A stretch of DNA of 64,000 nt from G958295935 sp965224235 (GTDB taxonomy: Bacteria; Chloroflexota; Dehalococcoidia; Lucifugimonadales; Lucifugimonadaceae), in NCBI GenBank assembly GCA_965224235.1, contig CBDCYP010000002.1, forward strand, positions 1,674,001-1,738,000. Reading direction: 5' to 3'. The position numbers were made by a program, and so were the translations under genes. Below the pieces are notes generated by a model that saw nothing but the letters and a program-made list of their open reading frames with translations, searched no databases and was not told the origin of the DNA. Below, piece by piece: positions 15,001-21,063 of this stretch (positions are counted from its first letter, which is position 1; every line of letters starts with the position of its first letter).

Positions 15001-17275
15001 CCCCGGCAACGGCGGCAGCGCCATCACCGGCTACAGCCTCGAGCGCAAGACGGGGGCTGGGAGCTACACCGTCGTCTCTTCGAGCATCGCGGCCAACGCT
15101 ACGAGCTATGCAGACACCAGCCTGAGCGCGGGGACGGCCTACACCTACCGGATACGCGCCGTGAACGCCGTGGGCAACGGCGGTTGGTCCAACGATGCCA
15201 GCGCCACCACCGGGAGCGTGGCGCCACCGCCCCCCGTCACCTCCGCGAACACCGCGCCCGAAGCCGTCGACGACCTCGCGGCCACCTCGGCGGGCGCGAG
15301 CGCCATCAACCTCATGTGGACGGCGCCCGGCAACGGCGGCAGCGCCATCACCGGCTACCGCCTGGAACGCAAGACGGTGGCCGGTAGTTACGCCGTCGTC
15401 TCGTCGAACATCGCGGCCAATGCCACGAGCTACGCAGACAGTAGCCTGAGCGCGGGGACGGCCTACACCTACCGGATGCGCGCCGTGAACGCCGTGGGCA
15501 ACGGCGGTTGGTCCAACGATGCCAGCGCCACCACCGGGAATGTCGCGCCACCGCCCCCCATCACCACCGCGAACACCGCGCCCGAAGCCGTCGACGACCT
15601 CGCGGCCACCTCGGCGGGCGCGAGCGCCATCAACCTCATGTGGACGGCGCCCGGCAACGGCGGCAGCGCCATCACCGGCTACCGCCTGGAACGCAAGACG
15701 GTGGCCGGTAGTTACGCCGTCGTCTCGTCGAACATCGCGGCCAACGCCACGAGCTACGCAGACAGCAGCCTGAGCGCGGGGACGGCCTACACCTACCGGA
15801 TGCGCGCCGTGAACGCCGTGGGCAACGGCGGTTGGTCCAACGAGGCCGGCGCCACCACCGCGAACGCCGAGAACACCGCGCCCGAAACCGTCGACGACCT
15901 CGCGGCCACGTCGGCGGGCGCCAGCGTCGTCAACCTCACGTGGACGGCCCCAGGCAACGGCGGCAGCGCCATCACCGGCTACAGGCTGGAACGCAAGACG
16001 GGGGCTGGGAGCTACACCCTCGTCTCATTGAACATCGCGGCCAACGCCACGAGCTATGCAGACAGCAGCCTGAGCGCGGGGACGGCCTACACCTACCGGA
16101 TACGCGCCGTGAACGCCGTGGGCAACGGCGGTTGGTCCAACGAGGCCGGCGCCACCACCGGTAGCGTGGCGAACACCGCGCCCGAAGCCGTCGACGACCT
16201 CGCGGCCACATCGGCGGGCGCGAGCGCCATCAACCTCACGTGGACGGCCCCAGGCAACGGCGGCAGCGCCATCACCGGCTACCGCCTGGAACGCAAGACG
16301 GGCGCCGGGAGCTACGCCGTCGTCTCTTCGAGCATCGCGGCCAACGCCACGAGCTATGCAGACACCAGCCTGAGCGCCGGGACAACCTACACCTACCGGA
16401 TACGCGCCGTGAACGCCGTGGGCAACGGCGGTTGGTCCAACGAGGCCAGCGCCACCACCGGGAGCGTGGCGCCACCGCCCCCCGTCACGCCGCCGGGTGG
16501 AGGCATCGGTGGTGGCGCCCCGGAAAACCAGGGGCCGGTGTTTATAGACCGCCCCAAGGCGAGCCGCTCCGTGCCAGAGGGCACGAGCGAAGGGGCCAGC
16601 TTCGGCGATCCGTTGGCCGCCACCGACCTCGACAACGATGCTCTGACCTACTCGCTGAGGGGCGGTGATGCTGACTCCTTCGACATCGACAGGCAAACCG
16701 GCCAGCTACTAGTCAAGGCCGCCCTCGACTACGAGACCAAGGCCAGCTACAGCCTTCAGGCGCGCGTAGTCGACGGCAGGGGCGGCAGCGACACCATCGA
16801 CCTGACCGTCATGGTGACCGACGTAGATGAGCCACCGGCGATAGCAGGGCCAGTCGCGATAGAGTACAAGGAGGACAGTCTCCATGCCGTCGCCGTCGCC
16901 ACTGCCATAGACCCCGAAGGGTCCGAGGTCTCGTGGTCGCTGACAGGTGATGACGCCGGCGCGTTCACCGTCAGCGACGCCGGAGTGCTGGCATTCAATG
17001 CGCCACCCGACTACGAGGCCCCAGCGGACGCGGATACCGACAATGTGTATCAGGTGACGCTGCAGGCTACCGACCTGAAGGGCATGACGGGCATACTCCC
17101 TATGGTCGTCACCGTCACCGACGTAGAGAACGATGGCATATGGACCAAGTACGACTCCAACAACAACGGACTGATCGAGAGGGGCGAGGCCGTGAACGCC
17201 GCCTTTGATTACTTCAAGGACCTCATTACCAAGCAGCAGGCGCTAGAGGTGGTGATCCTCTACTTCGCCAGCTGA
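2..17275 (+). CDS. Giant secreted multi-domain arylsulfotransferase-like protein (5' end outside window)
   Basis: The frame is open from the first bases and its first residues match the interior of later repeat units, so the true start lies upstream. More than 5,750 residues are visible. Four units of about 3.1 kb run in the order Calx-beta-like, cadherin-like beta-sandwich (paired Cys, 'YAVGC...VHCLP'), arylsulfotransferase-like domain, Ig-like domain, cadherin, fibronectin III and Calx-beta-like. A fifth, diverged arylsulfotransferase-like copy lies at about 12725-13940. Each of these domains keeps 'HDFxIxxNGxxxFLSY', a 'GxVVWRLG' strand, 'GEFCxQHSxxxxxNxxLxxxDNG' and 'ELMxxGxWLxSWG', as expected of arylsulfotransferase-type beta-propellers with their conserved histidines. 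Six fibronectin III repeats, two cadherin domains and an EF-hand tail follow. The role is probably extracellular, in sulfate-ester or polymer modification or in adhesion. Enzyme activity is inferred from family resemblance only. Confidence 0.85.
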   Translation, partial: TLTVTKTSSSVGWPDDRDIGLTLTDNARVGEDFTLTDGDGWTLSKPFILRFAAGATETTAIISVIDDAHDDDDETLSIAVDADGAAIRTTGPLTLTDDDDPPLKLSALAVATAAARQMFPVFAADTFHYAVGCKTDDAQTTGKLTVTLSAADATTRVSVNGVQVANQNGEIELSGLDGYSDVQIVLSDGSGVNTTYTVHCLPRVFPDFETTKQAGAWDGLITMKRGIDSPSMAYIAIVDNNGVPRFHQKVGTNARSMSHFRTHKTGKYPYSYALQHGVIKIPLGGDVYPDLRNYEQVILNDDLAEVERVRTAGLAQTDNHDFVIRENGNYIFLSYEPIVRDFTGYIKRTGDPWGSSAKVKDSIIQETTAAGVKVHEVNSWDLFPLDDCKQGSNGYIDVEWAHVNSLEAVGDDYIASYRRCNQALRINKDTGNVVWRLGLSSKDDAYWTAKDGKAPLKIVGDPYGEFCGQHSARMIANGHILIFDNGGPKCNGPRRPNRFSRVVEYALDLERGTATFVRHHSLRGELDEYAPFQGIIELMDNGNWLISWGGRMDTAVTEVIPGPRWSETQGAEILTVKNLYNGGNAQTRSYPLSPGTLERAWPPGALTETTADSASNSTVHLGASDTVNVVVTFSRPVVDFAANSPSISVTGATVKSVAPHIGAGEAAHAYLFELTPAGDAAVEFELIAGQACADGGICAKDGSTLSTVRTKRSVAAILAVSGLADASLAENTAYGPVTPSVAPTPTGSATWSLEGDDAGDFTINASTGALSMAAQDFEAPADADADNVYEVTVRATDTAGRTGAQSIQVTVNDADEPPGVPAGLTLSAASGSLTATWSAGAAPAGATPPATTAYNVQYRLSSDTAWTLLTPSPTTTSATIDGLTGGSAYDVQVQAVNPEGRSAWTTHVSGTPTTAGITATPTALGALTEAAGSGHSSSFTVALDAQPGGDVTLTLAHGADVSLDQTTLTFTSANWSSAQTVTVTAVDDSIDEAASEDFSIALSASGGGYGSATAQVTGSVTDDDTATLTATFIATPNNNTLAEADAGDAAGVATLTVTITSSSVSWPADRDIGLTLSGSALVGEDFTLTDGDGWTLSKPFILRFGAGATETTAIISVIDDAHDDDDETLSIAVDADGAAIGTAGPLTLTDDDDPPLKLSALAVTTTATRQMYPAFDADTFHYAVGCETDDAQTTGKLTVTLSAADVTTRVSVNGVQVANQNGEIELSGLDGYSDVQIVLSDGSGVNTTYTVHCLPKVFPDFETTKQAGAWDGLITMKRGINSPAGAVIAIIDNNGVPRFHQKMATTTSRGMGHFKKHRNGKYPYSYALQYGVLNTKAGDPVYPTRRNMEQVILREDLTEVERVRTVGLQHTDIHDFVIRANGNYVFLSYETQTHDLTGYIKSSGDAWGSTAKIRDPIIQEVTPQGEVVHEVNGWDLFHLDDCKQGSNQHIKEDWAHLNSLQAVGGDYIGGYRFCNQALRINAQTGNVVWRLGLSTKDDAHWITEDGKAPLKIVGDPYGEFCGQHSARMIANGHILIFDNGGPKCNGPRRPNRFSRVVEYALDLERGTATFVRHHSLRGELDEYAPYQGIIELMDNGNWLISWGGVMDTAVTEVIPGPRWSETQGAEILTVKNLYNGGNAQTRSYPLSPGTLDLAWPPGALTEELADSASNSTVHLGASDTVNVVVAFSRPVVDFDKTSQSISVTGATVKSVAPHIVPDETAHAYLFELTPTGDSTVEFILVTGQGCADGGICAKDGSTLSTVRTKRTVPRALEISGLADASLAENTAYGPVTPSVAPTPTGSATWSLEGDDAGDFTINSGTGALSMVARDFEAPADADADNVYEVTVRVTDTAGRTGVQSIEVTVTDADEPPGVPTGLTLSAASGSLTATWSAGAAPAGATPPATTAYNVQYRLSSDTAWTLLTPSPTTTSATIDGLTGGSAYDVQVQAVNPEGRSAWTTHVSGTPTTAGITATPTALGTLTEAAGSGHSSSFTVALDAQPGGDVTLTLAHGADVSLDQATLTFTSANWNSAQTVTVTAVDDSIDEAASEDFSIALSASGGGYGSATAQVTGSVTDDDTATFTATLDKTTLAEADAGGPAGVATLTVTITNSISWATNRDIGLTLTGSARVGEDFTLTDGDGWTLSKPFILRFGAGATETTAIISVIDDAHDDDAETLSIAVDADGAAIRTVGPLTLTDDDDPPLKLSALAVATAATRLLHPVFAADTFHYAVGCETDDAVTSGVLTLTLSAADATTRVSVNGVQVANQNGEIELTGLDGYSDVKIVLSNASGANTTYTVHCLPKVFPVYETTKQAGAWGGLMTFKGNANDNATFYVVIIDTNGVPRFHRKAGAPGLWPIQFRTHKRGKYPYSYASPVSSFGAGVRDSEQVILNHDLTEFARVRAAGLQHTDVHDFVIRENGNYIFLSYQPKVRDLTGYLSAVNPDVAYGSSETVRDSVIQEQTPQGVKLHEVNSWDLFHLDDCKVGAVVLRDWAHVNSLQAVGNDYIASYKFCHQVLRINKDTGKVVWRLGKSKKSDAYWIAEDGKAPLKIVGDPYGEFCGQHSARVIANNHLLIYDNGGRNCNGDREPGKLSRVVEYALDLEQGTATFVRHHSLRGELSYYGFRTGVIELMDSGNWLISWGSGSDTSVTEVIPGPRWSETQGAEILTVKSLAGGGTTSTRSYPVSPGALDHAWAPGAPEEVLAESASNSSSHLGVSDTVNVVVAFSRPVVDFAANTPSVSVTGATVKSVTPHIVPDETAHAYLFELTPTGDAAVEFELIAGQACAGGGICAKDGSTLSTVRTKRTVPRIMEISGLANASVAENMAYGPVTPSVAPAPTGSATWSLEGDDAGDFTINASTGALSMAARDFETPADADADNVYEVTVRVTDTAGRTDAQSIEVTVTDVNEPPGVPAGLTLSAASGSLTATWSAGAAPAGTTPPATTAYNVQYRLSSDTAWVPLTPGRKDTSATIDGLTGGSTYDVRVRAKNPEDRSAWTVPVSGTPTGAGITVDPQALGVLTEAAGAAHSASFTVALDTQPGGDVTLTLTHSDDVSLDQTTLTFTSANWNSAQTVTVTAVDDSIDEAASEDFSIALSASGGAYDDETAQVTGSVTDDDIATFSARLDKTTIAEVDAGGAAGVATLTVAITNGVSWATNRDIGLTLTGSARVGEDFTLTDGDGWTLSKPFILRFGAGATETTAIISVIDDAHDDDAETLSIAVDADGAAIDTVGPLTLTDNDDPSLKLSALGVTTASDLKMYPAFDADTFHYAVGCETDDAATTGKLTVTLSAADANTRVAVNGVQVASQNGETELTGLDGDSDVIISLSNSAGASTTYTVHCLPKVFLNFVTTKQPGAWEGLITISGWNVPGNAPPYIAIIDNNGVPRFHREVATNDNWVIQFRTHKKGKYPYSYAVQHGVSDYDRNYEQVVLDHDLTEVARIRTAGLQQTDSHDFVIRENGNYVLLAYEPNVRNMTGYTDMEGNPFGGSANVIDSIIQEVTPAGQQVHIVNSWDVLDLDDCKQGRNGPIHDDYAHINSVQVVGGDYITSYRHCSQALRINAQTGKVVWRLGLSRKSDAYWIARDGRAPLKIVGDPYGEFCGQHSPRMIANGNLILFDNGGRYCNGARKPKQFSRAVEYALDLERGTATFVRHHFLGGAPDTYAVSRGIIELMDNGNWLLSWGTKLEPAVTEVIPGPRGSETQGQQLLSVKLSYPDTSIQTRAYPLSPGTLDKAWPPDPPEELIAESAYNSTVHLGASDTVNVVVAFSRPVVDFAANTPSVSVTGATVKSVTPHIVPDETAHAYLFELTPAGDSTVEFVLVTGQACAAGGICAKDGSTLSTVRTKRSVPRIIMEISGLADVSVAENTAYGPVTPAVTPTPTGSDTWSLEGDDAGDFTIDASTGALSMVAQDFEAPADADGDNVYEVTVRVSDGANSATVALLVTVRNMFELFPAILGPTSFSYAENGALRASAYSVTSPEDQGGAVWSLSGTDSGDFSIEDGILRFVFLPDYESPSDDDLDTAYTVTVTASDGDTPPATRSRDVTVTVTNEEEPGVVTLSPLRPRAGMALTASLTDPDGSTSGVAWSWERSTGPTTWAAIDGADSSSYTPVAADAGAYLRATVTYTDGHGAGKSARRVSPYTPLTHGLSALSVTGPARGMYPAFDPEVLHYAMECVAGQTTTLTLSAAGSSTRVAVNGIQRRSQNAVVELTGLAGDSDILITLSDGQGGATTYVLHCFGEDFPNLVTTKGPGATEELILFSLHGQTPDDSKYGYLMIVDNNGVPRIHRRIANRVNHFRPQNSETYPFSYSIPFGPTRDVWILTNRDLTDLDQVTAVSPLTKTDRHDFFILDNGDFTFLSYEPMLRDLSFLTDREGNSVPVNPERVDGKYGMRDTAIQIRTPSGVAKLTWYSWDHVVVQDCDVKRIPDDDYAHGNSLWMDNGVLVVSFRGCSKVLGVDESTGEVVWRLGRSYRNPEEWGGEEVSGDGRGSGPAPLTILNDPYGEFCKQHSAQILDNGHLLLYDNGVECVRDPATGRSKRTSDVFSRAVEYAIDPDNGEATFLRHHSLHGAFNRMADSGGLVQLMENGDWLISWGRGITDDDPTTALPPDESVTQVDPATGAEKFSINVVLRQRQAVQVRAYPLSPVALAKAPGPLEEQPAVSASNSNAHLGTSDMVNVVVAFSRPVVDFAANSPSIRVTGATVKSVEPHIAAGEAAHAYLFELTPAGDGAVEFVLVAGQACADGGICAKDGSTLSTVRTRRTVPRAIVPDAPTSLTATANGQTQIDLSWTAPISDGGATITGYKIEVSTNTGTTWTELVSDSGSATTTHEHTGLTAGTTRRYRVSAINSAGTGAASNVASATTGSVAPPPPVTSANTAPEAVDDLAATSAGASAINLMWTAPGNGGSAITGYRLERKTVAGSYAVVSSNIAANATSYADSSLSAGTAYTYRIRAVNAVGNGGWSSDASATTANAENTAPETVDDLAATSARASAINLTWTAPGNGGSAITGYSLERKTGAGSYTVVSSSIAANATSYADTSLSAGTAYTYRIRAVNAVGNGGWSNDASATTGSVAPPPPVTSANTAPEAVDDLAATSAGASAINLMWTAPGNGGSAITGYRLERKTVAGSYAVVSSNIAANATSYADSSLSAGTAYTYRMRAVNAVGNGGWSNDASATTGNVAPPPPITTANTAPEAVDDLAATSAGASAINLMWTAPGNGGSAITGYRLERKTVAGSYAVVSSNIAANATSYADSSLSAGTAYTYRMRAVNAVGNGGWSNEAGATTANAENTAPETVDDLAATSAGASVVNLTWTAPGNGGSAITGYRLERKTGAGSYTLVSLNIAANATSYADSSLSAGTAYTYRIRAVNAVGNGGWSNEAGATTGSVANTAPEAVDDLAATSAGASAINLTWTAPGNGGSAITGYRLERKTGAGSYAVVSSSIAANATSYADTSLSAGTTYTYRIRAVNAVGNGGWSNEASATTGSVAPPPPVTPPGGGIGGGAPENQGPVFIDRPKASRSVPEGTSEGASFGDPLAATDLDNDALTYSLRGGDADSFDIDRQTGQLLVKAALDYETKASYSLQARVVDGRGGSDTIDLTVMVTDVDEPPAIAGPVAIEYKEDSLHAVAVATAIDPEGSEVSWSLTGDDAGAFTVSDAGVLAFNAPPDYEAPADADTDNVYQVTLQATDLKGMTGILPMVVTVTDVENDGIWTKYDSNNNGLIERGEAVNAAFDYFKDLITKQQALEVVILYFAS
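11..12400 (+). repeat. Four ~3.1-kb tandem domain-cluster repeats
   Basis: The same domain cluster recurs with starts of the arylsulfotransferase-like part near 616, 3775, 6925 and 10043, giving periods of about 3159, 3150 and 3118 bp. The fibronectin III and Calx-beta parts of units 1 and 2 (about 2461-3060 and 5621-6220) are almost identical in DNA, while the propeller parts differ more. Such uneven similarity suggests recent gene conversion or unequal recombination. It also makes this a place where short-read assemblies could collapse or miscount copies. Confidence 0.9.
14623..16470 (+). repeat. Six-copy fibronectin type III array
   Basis: Six units begin with 'NTAPE(A/T)VDDLAATSA' near 14623, 14923, 15247, 15571, 15871 and 16171. 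Periods are 300 or 324 bp; the 24-bp difference is an optional proline-rich linker ('APPPP'). The units are nearly identical in DNA, so copy number could vary between strains. They probably act as a spacer holding the propeller domains away from the C-terminal tail. Confidence 0.9.
17152..17272 (+). other. C-terminal EF-hand/dockerin-like tail of the giant protein
   Basis: The last ~40 residues contain one clean calcium-loop pattern, D-S-N-N-N-G-L-I-E-R-G-E, followed by two short helices ending in 'VVILYFAS'. A DxNxNGxIxxxE loop is the calcium-binding core of EF-hands and dockerin repeats. Only one loop is present, whereas a classical type I dockerin has two. It may be a docking or sorting tail that binds the surface protein encoded immediately downstream. 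That pairing is an inference from adjacency. Confidence 0.6.
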
Positions 17276-17317
17276 TCCGACCGGACGACAGTGGGCCGAG
17301 AGTTTCAGACGAGCAGG

Positions 17318-19042
17318 ATGATGAGCTTGGCGCAAAGAGCTGCCGCGGTAGCGCTTGTTGTGAGCATAACGATGGGGCTGGCAAGCACACTTCACACAAG
17401 TCCCGTAGCCGCCACGGAGCACAGCGCCACCAGGCGCTTCTCCCAGTCGTGGGCGCTGACGGGTGGTGAGTTGACGGTAACCATTACCGCCACCGAATAC
17501 GGAGGTTTGGGGCAGGTGGTGGAGACATTGCCCATGGGTTTCACCTACGTGAGGTCCAGCCTGGAAGCCGCCAGACCCGAGGGCCGTAACGTCGTCTTCA
17601 CCCTGCTGGGAGATGAGAGTTTCACCTACACGGTAGCAGTGCCCGCGGAAGAGGGCGTTTACGCCTTTTCGGGGGTACTGAAAGACTCGACGAAAGCGGA
17701 AGAGCAGGTGGGAGGCCACTCCGAGATGGTCGTGAGATCCACTTCGCCGCCTACACCTACACCGACTCCCATACCCACGGAACCCAGCGCCACCAGGGGC
17801 TTCTCCCAGTCGTGGGCTCTCTCGGGTGGCGAATTGGTGGTAACCATCACAGCTGAAAGGTACGGCGGTCTGGGCCAGGTCGTGGAGACACTCCCCGCCG
17901 GCTTCACCTATGTCTCATCCAGCCTGGAGGCGGCCATGGTTGAGGGCCAGACCGTCACTTTCACCCTGATGGGCGATGACACCTTCACCTACACTGTTAT
18001 CGCATCCGCAGAGGAAGGCTCTCACTCCTTTGCCGGGGTCCTGCATGACTCGAACAAGGTCGAACAGCCAGTGGGAGGCTACTCTGCAATAATCGTCAGG
18101 GCCACTCCACCGCCGGCTCCCACCTCAACTCCTGCGCCTGTGGAACCCAACGCCAGCAGGCGCTTCTCCCAGTCGCGGGCTCTTCCGGGCGGTGAGCTTA
18201 CGGTAACGATCACTGCCACCGGATACGGAGGTTTGGGGCAGGTCGTGGAGACATTGCCCACCGGCTTCAGCTATGCATCGTCCAGCCTGCCGGATGCGAC
18301 CATGGTCGAAGGCCGGACCGTCACCTTCACCCTGCTGGGAGATGCGACGTTCTCCTACACCGTGACGGCATCCGCCGAGGAGGGGGGCCACGCTTTTGCC
18401 GGAGTCTTGAAAGACGCAGACAAGGCCGAACAACCGGTGGGAGGCTCTTCCCTGATAGTTGTCAGCGTCACTCCCCCAACGACGCCTACACCCCTCCCGA
18501 CCTCTACGCCCGCGCCTGATCGTACCCCGACCCCTACCCCGACGCCCACGCCTGCGTTGACCCCAACGCCGGCCTTTACGCCCGCGCCTGAGCCTACTAC
18601 CCCGACCCCTACGCCCGCGCCTGAGCCTACCCCGACCCCGACGCCCACGCCTGGGTTGACCTCAACGCCGACCTCTACGCCCGCGCTTGAGCCTACCCCT
18701 ACCCCGACGCTCACGCCTGCGTTGACCTCAACGCCGACCCCGGCGCCCGCGCTTGAGCCTACCCCGACCCCTGCCCCGACGCCTGGGTTGACCCCAACGC
18801 CGACCCCGGCGCCAACACCCACGTTGACCCCAACGCCGACCCCGGAGCCCTCGCCGACCTCTACGCCCATTCCTGCCCCAGCGCCGAGCCCGGCGCCCAC
18901 GGCGACACCCACTCCTATGGTTGCGCCGACAGTGGTCGAGCGAGAAGAGGAGGGCAGTCTTCCCTGGCTGTGGATCATCGTCGTGGCCGGGGCAATCTTG
19001 GCGATAGGTAGCGCAATTGTGTATGTGTCTGTGCGTCGGTAG
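17318..19042 (+). CDS. Membrane-anchored surface protein with three beta-sandwich repeats and Pro/Thr stalk
   Basis: An N-terminal signal sequence ('AVALVVSITMGLASTL') is followed by three ~105-residue repeats, each starting 'SATRxFSQSWALxGGEL' and ending 'VGGxSxxVV'. A ~140-residue Thr-Pro-rich stalk follows, then a single membrane span near the C-terminus ('LWIIVVAGAILAIGSAIVY') with a basic tail. The ATG at 17318 (or the next codon) is preferred over an upstream GTG at 17291 because it places the signal peptide at the N-terminus. It follows the giant gene by about 40 bp and is probably co-transcribed. The repeats resemble bacterial 'conserved repeat' beta-sandwich domains and could act as cohesin-like receptors. 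I know no defined function. Confidence 0.75.
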   Translation: MMSLAQRAAAVALVVSITMGLASTLHTSPVAATEHSATRRFSQSWALTGGELTVTITATEYGGLGQVVETLPMGFTYVRSSLEAARPEGRNVVFTLLGDESFTYTVAVPAEEGVYAFSGVLKDSTKAEEQVGGHSEMVVRSTSPPTPTPTPIPTEPSATRGFSQSWALSGGELVVTITAERYGGLGQVVETLPAGFTYVSSSLEAAMVEGQTVTFTLMGDDTFTYTVIASAEEGSHSFAGVLHDSNKVEQPVGGYSAIIVRATPPPAPTSTPAPVEPNASRRFSQSRALPGGELTVTITATGYGGLGQVVETLPTGFSYASSSLPDATMVEGRTVTFTLLGDATFSYTVTASAEEGGHAFAGVLKDADKAEQPVGGSSLIVVSVTPPTTPTPLPTSTPAPDRTPTPTPTPTPALTPTPAFTPAPEPTTPTPTPAPEPTPTPTPTPGLTSTPTSTPALEPTPTPTLTPALTSTPTPAPALEPTPTPAPTPGLTPTPTPAPTPTLTPTPTPEPSPTSTPIPAPAPSPAPTATPTPMVAPTVVEREEEGSLPWLWIIVVAGAILAIGSAIVYVSVRR

Positions 19043-19649
19043 TACATTCCAAAAGGGGACCACGGCTTCCGGCCACGCGTCCTCATACCAACCTGCCCCA
19101 AAAGGAGAAAGGGAGTCTTCGTCCATATGAGGAATGGGTTAGCCTCCTCCCCCTGAGCCGAGGGGGAGGATTTGAGGTGGGGGATGGCGAAGCCGTTATA
19201 GGACACCTGGCGCATGCCGCCGCGCCCGTTACGCGCTAGCTTAGGGCTGAGTCGCTTCTCGCATTGGGGGGTGCGGTGGCGAAACTGCTATGACCGGCCT
19301 TATCTTCACAGCGACGCAGCGGCGGCAGTGACGGCTGGGCTCTCCTCCCGTCCGCAGGTGGGACGGCGTGGCCGCCCGCGACGGAATGGAGGCTCACGGC
19401 AGCTTCTTGCTGGGTCACTTGACCCCTTCATTACATAAGGATCCCCCACCGAAAAGTTCGCAGTACGGTACACCCGACCCGCTCCTCATCGGCGCGCTCG
19501 ATGACACCACAAGACGTGTCGACAGGATCCCCGTAAAAGTGTTACCGATCTCTCCGGTCTAACTGTTACCCATGTGCCCGGTCGTTCAGGCCCACCTGAC
19601 GCGCAGCGAAGGAAGAAGGAGCTCCTGCCGGCCGGGCGTAGGCTGCGGT
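19043..19649. other. Intergenic region without recognisable gene
   Basis: No reading frame here looks like a protein I recognise. Near 19144-19185 there is a G/C-rich 'cctccccctgag...gggggaggattt' hairpin-like sequence, similar in style to the block at about 22400-22435 inside the mgtE insertion. The rest appears to be degraded sequence. Confidence 0.5.
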
Positions 19650-19960
19650 CCAACAGCCAAGGCGCTGAACGGGGCGCCATTGCACTGGCAACACGGCGAG
19701 ACATTATTGCCAAGAAGAGGTGGAACAGGGTTGCGCCGTCAGAATCGGAGGCCATGCGGCCGTCCCAGTTCTCAAGAAGCTCGCGCACCGCCCGGGACTC
19801 GGCGCTACCGGGGGTCCCGGCAAGAACAGTCTCCCGCATCTCTGCCCACGGCAGCGACTTCACATCCATCTGGAGCGCGGCGGTCGAATCCACGTCCCAG
19901 TCCGAACGCTTTTCCAGCGCCTCTGTGATCCTGCCGAGACGGCAACCATCGATCCAGTCG
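19650..19960 (-). pseudogene. Penicillin acylase family (S45) fragment
   Basis: On the minus strand about 100 residues read 'RLGRITEALEKRSDWDVDST', then 'LQMDVKSLPW' and 'LLENWDGRMASDSDGATLF'. This matches the internal part of the penicillin amidase/acylase beta chain (the RI..L, LQ.D and LL..WDG..... stretch). The frame meets a stop on the upstream side and loses similarity after about 19650. The catalytic N-terminal serine region is not present. It is a remnant of a much longer gene, not a functional enzyme. Confidence 0.65.
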
Positions 19961-20334
19961 ACTCACAAGCGACGTCCCGGTGTTTGCCGTCCATCCACAC
20001 CCTGTCCGCTTCAACGCCTGGACATTGACCAGGTTGACCTGACCGGTCCTACGAGGATTTGCCGGCGCTGTTCGGTGCGCCGGGCGTTGCCCCCCTGCGG
20101 GGTCTGGACAAGGTATCCAGAGCGGCGCGAGAGGAGTTCGACCAGGTATCGAGTGTCTGTCTGATGGTGGAATTTTCGTGCTGGGGCTCGTGTGGTTGAT
20201 CACCTGCAACACCGCAAGCGTCAATTGCGATGAACGGGCGCGGGATCATTCGACGATGTTCGCCTTTCACAGTTCCTTCGGCCTACCACCAGTACCTTAT
20301 TCAGGGGACAGGTCAGAACCAGTATGATCGTGAA
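19961..20334. other. Degraded sequence between acylase remnant and acetyltransferase
   Basis: Several short frames overlap but none has recognisable protein character. This may be further decayed coding sequence of the acylase gene, since the frame breaks right at its upstream edge. No promoter or hairpin stands out. Confidence 0.4.
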
Positions 20335-20868
20335 ATGAAGATCGAACTCGGCAACGGGTACGCGTTGCAGGACTGGGACTCCGCGTGGTGCGACGGAGAT
20401 CAGGACCGCTGGATCGCCCTAGCCAACGGCGACGACATCTGGGTGAACCTGGATGATAAATTCCCCCACCCATACACACGAACAGACGCCGAGGCCTGGG
20501 TGGCCCTGCAGTCCAGCAAGGATCCTCTGGAGTACTTCGCCATCTGCGACGCCGCAGGGCCCATTGGCGGAATCGGCCTCAACACAGAGAGGGGCGATTC
20601 ACGGCGCTCCGCCGAGCCAGGCTATTTGTTGGGCAAACCGTTTTGGGGACGCGGGATCACGACCTCTGCTGCAAAGGCGGTGACGGCTTATGGCTTCGAG
20701 ACGCTCAGCCTCATCCGCATACACGCACGGGTCAGGGTGTCGAACAGCTCTTCCACCCGGGTGTTGGAGAAAACGGGCTATCAGCGCGAGGGGTTACGCC
20801 GCCGGGCTGGGTTAAATCAGGGAATTCCCATGGACTACATCCTGTTCGCCACCCTACGTGTGGACTGA
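20335..20868 (+). CDS. GNAT family N-acetyltransferase (RimJ/RimL-like)
   Basis: A protein of 177 residues with the GNAT layout. An N-terminal segment 'RWIALANGDDIWVNL' leads to a central beta-strand 'EYFAICDAAGPIGGIGL'. The acetyl-CoA pocket is 'GYLLGKPFWGRGITTSAA', and a C-terminal 'N..S.RVLEKTGYQREG' motif is typical of the RimJ/RimL subgroup. The ATG at 20335 is chosen because the domain begins there; in-frame sequence upstream has no homologous character. The acceptor could be a ribosomal protein, another protein N-terminus or a small molecule. A fragment with the same C-terminal motif lies at 29981-30130. Confidence 0.85.
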   Translation: MKIELGNGYALQDWDSAWCDGDQDRWIALANGDDIWVNLDDKFPHPYTRTDAEAWVALQSSKDPLEYFAICDAAGPIGGIGLNTERGDSRRSAEPGYLLGKPFWGRGITTSAAKAVTAYGFETLSLIRIHARVRVSNSSSTRVLEKTGYQREGLRRRAGLNQGIPMDYILFATLRVD

Positions 20869-21063
20869 CTCGGACATTGTCGCTGGCCAAATTAAACGCG
20901 GCCGACTCGAAAGTTGATGTGGCTGTAACGCGGCGAAGCTTAGTGGGCAGACTATTGTCGGCCGCCTCACGGGGTGGGGAGAGAGCCACCATTCACGGGG
21001 GGATATGAGGACGGGGAGTCGAGTGCGGTGTGACACGTATAGAGTTCCTTTTGAGGCAGGCTC

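Noticed and set aside
14623..16470. Regular 300/324-bp repeats considered as a CRISPR or satellite array
   Set aside because: The period is a multiple of three, the frame stays open and each unit encodes a fibronectin III domain; there are no unique spacers.
104..16700. Many long minus-strand frames opposite the giant gene
   Set aside because: They are Arg- and Gly-rich antisense shadows that repeat with the same period as the plus-strand domain repeats and show no independent protein character.
20049..20270. Minus-strand frames next to the acylase remnant considered as its continuation
   Set aside because: The acylase frame hits a stop near 19960 and I could not follow convincing similarity across it, so the remnant is limited to 19650-19960.
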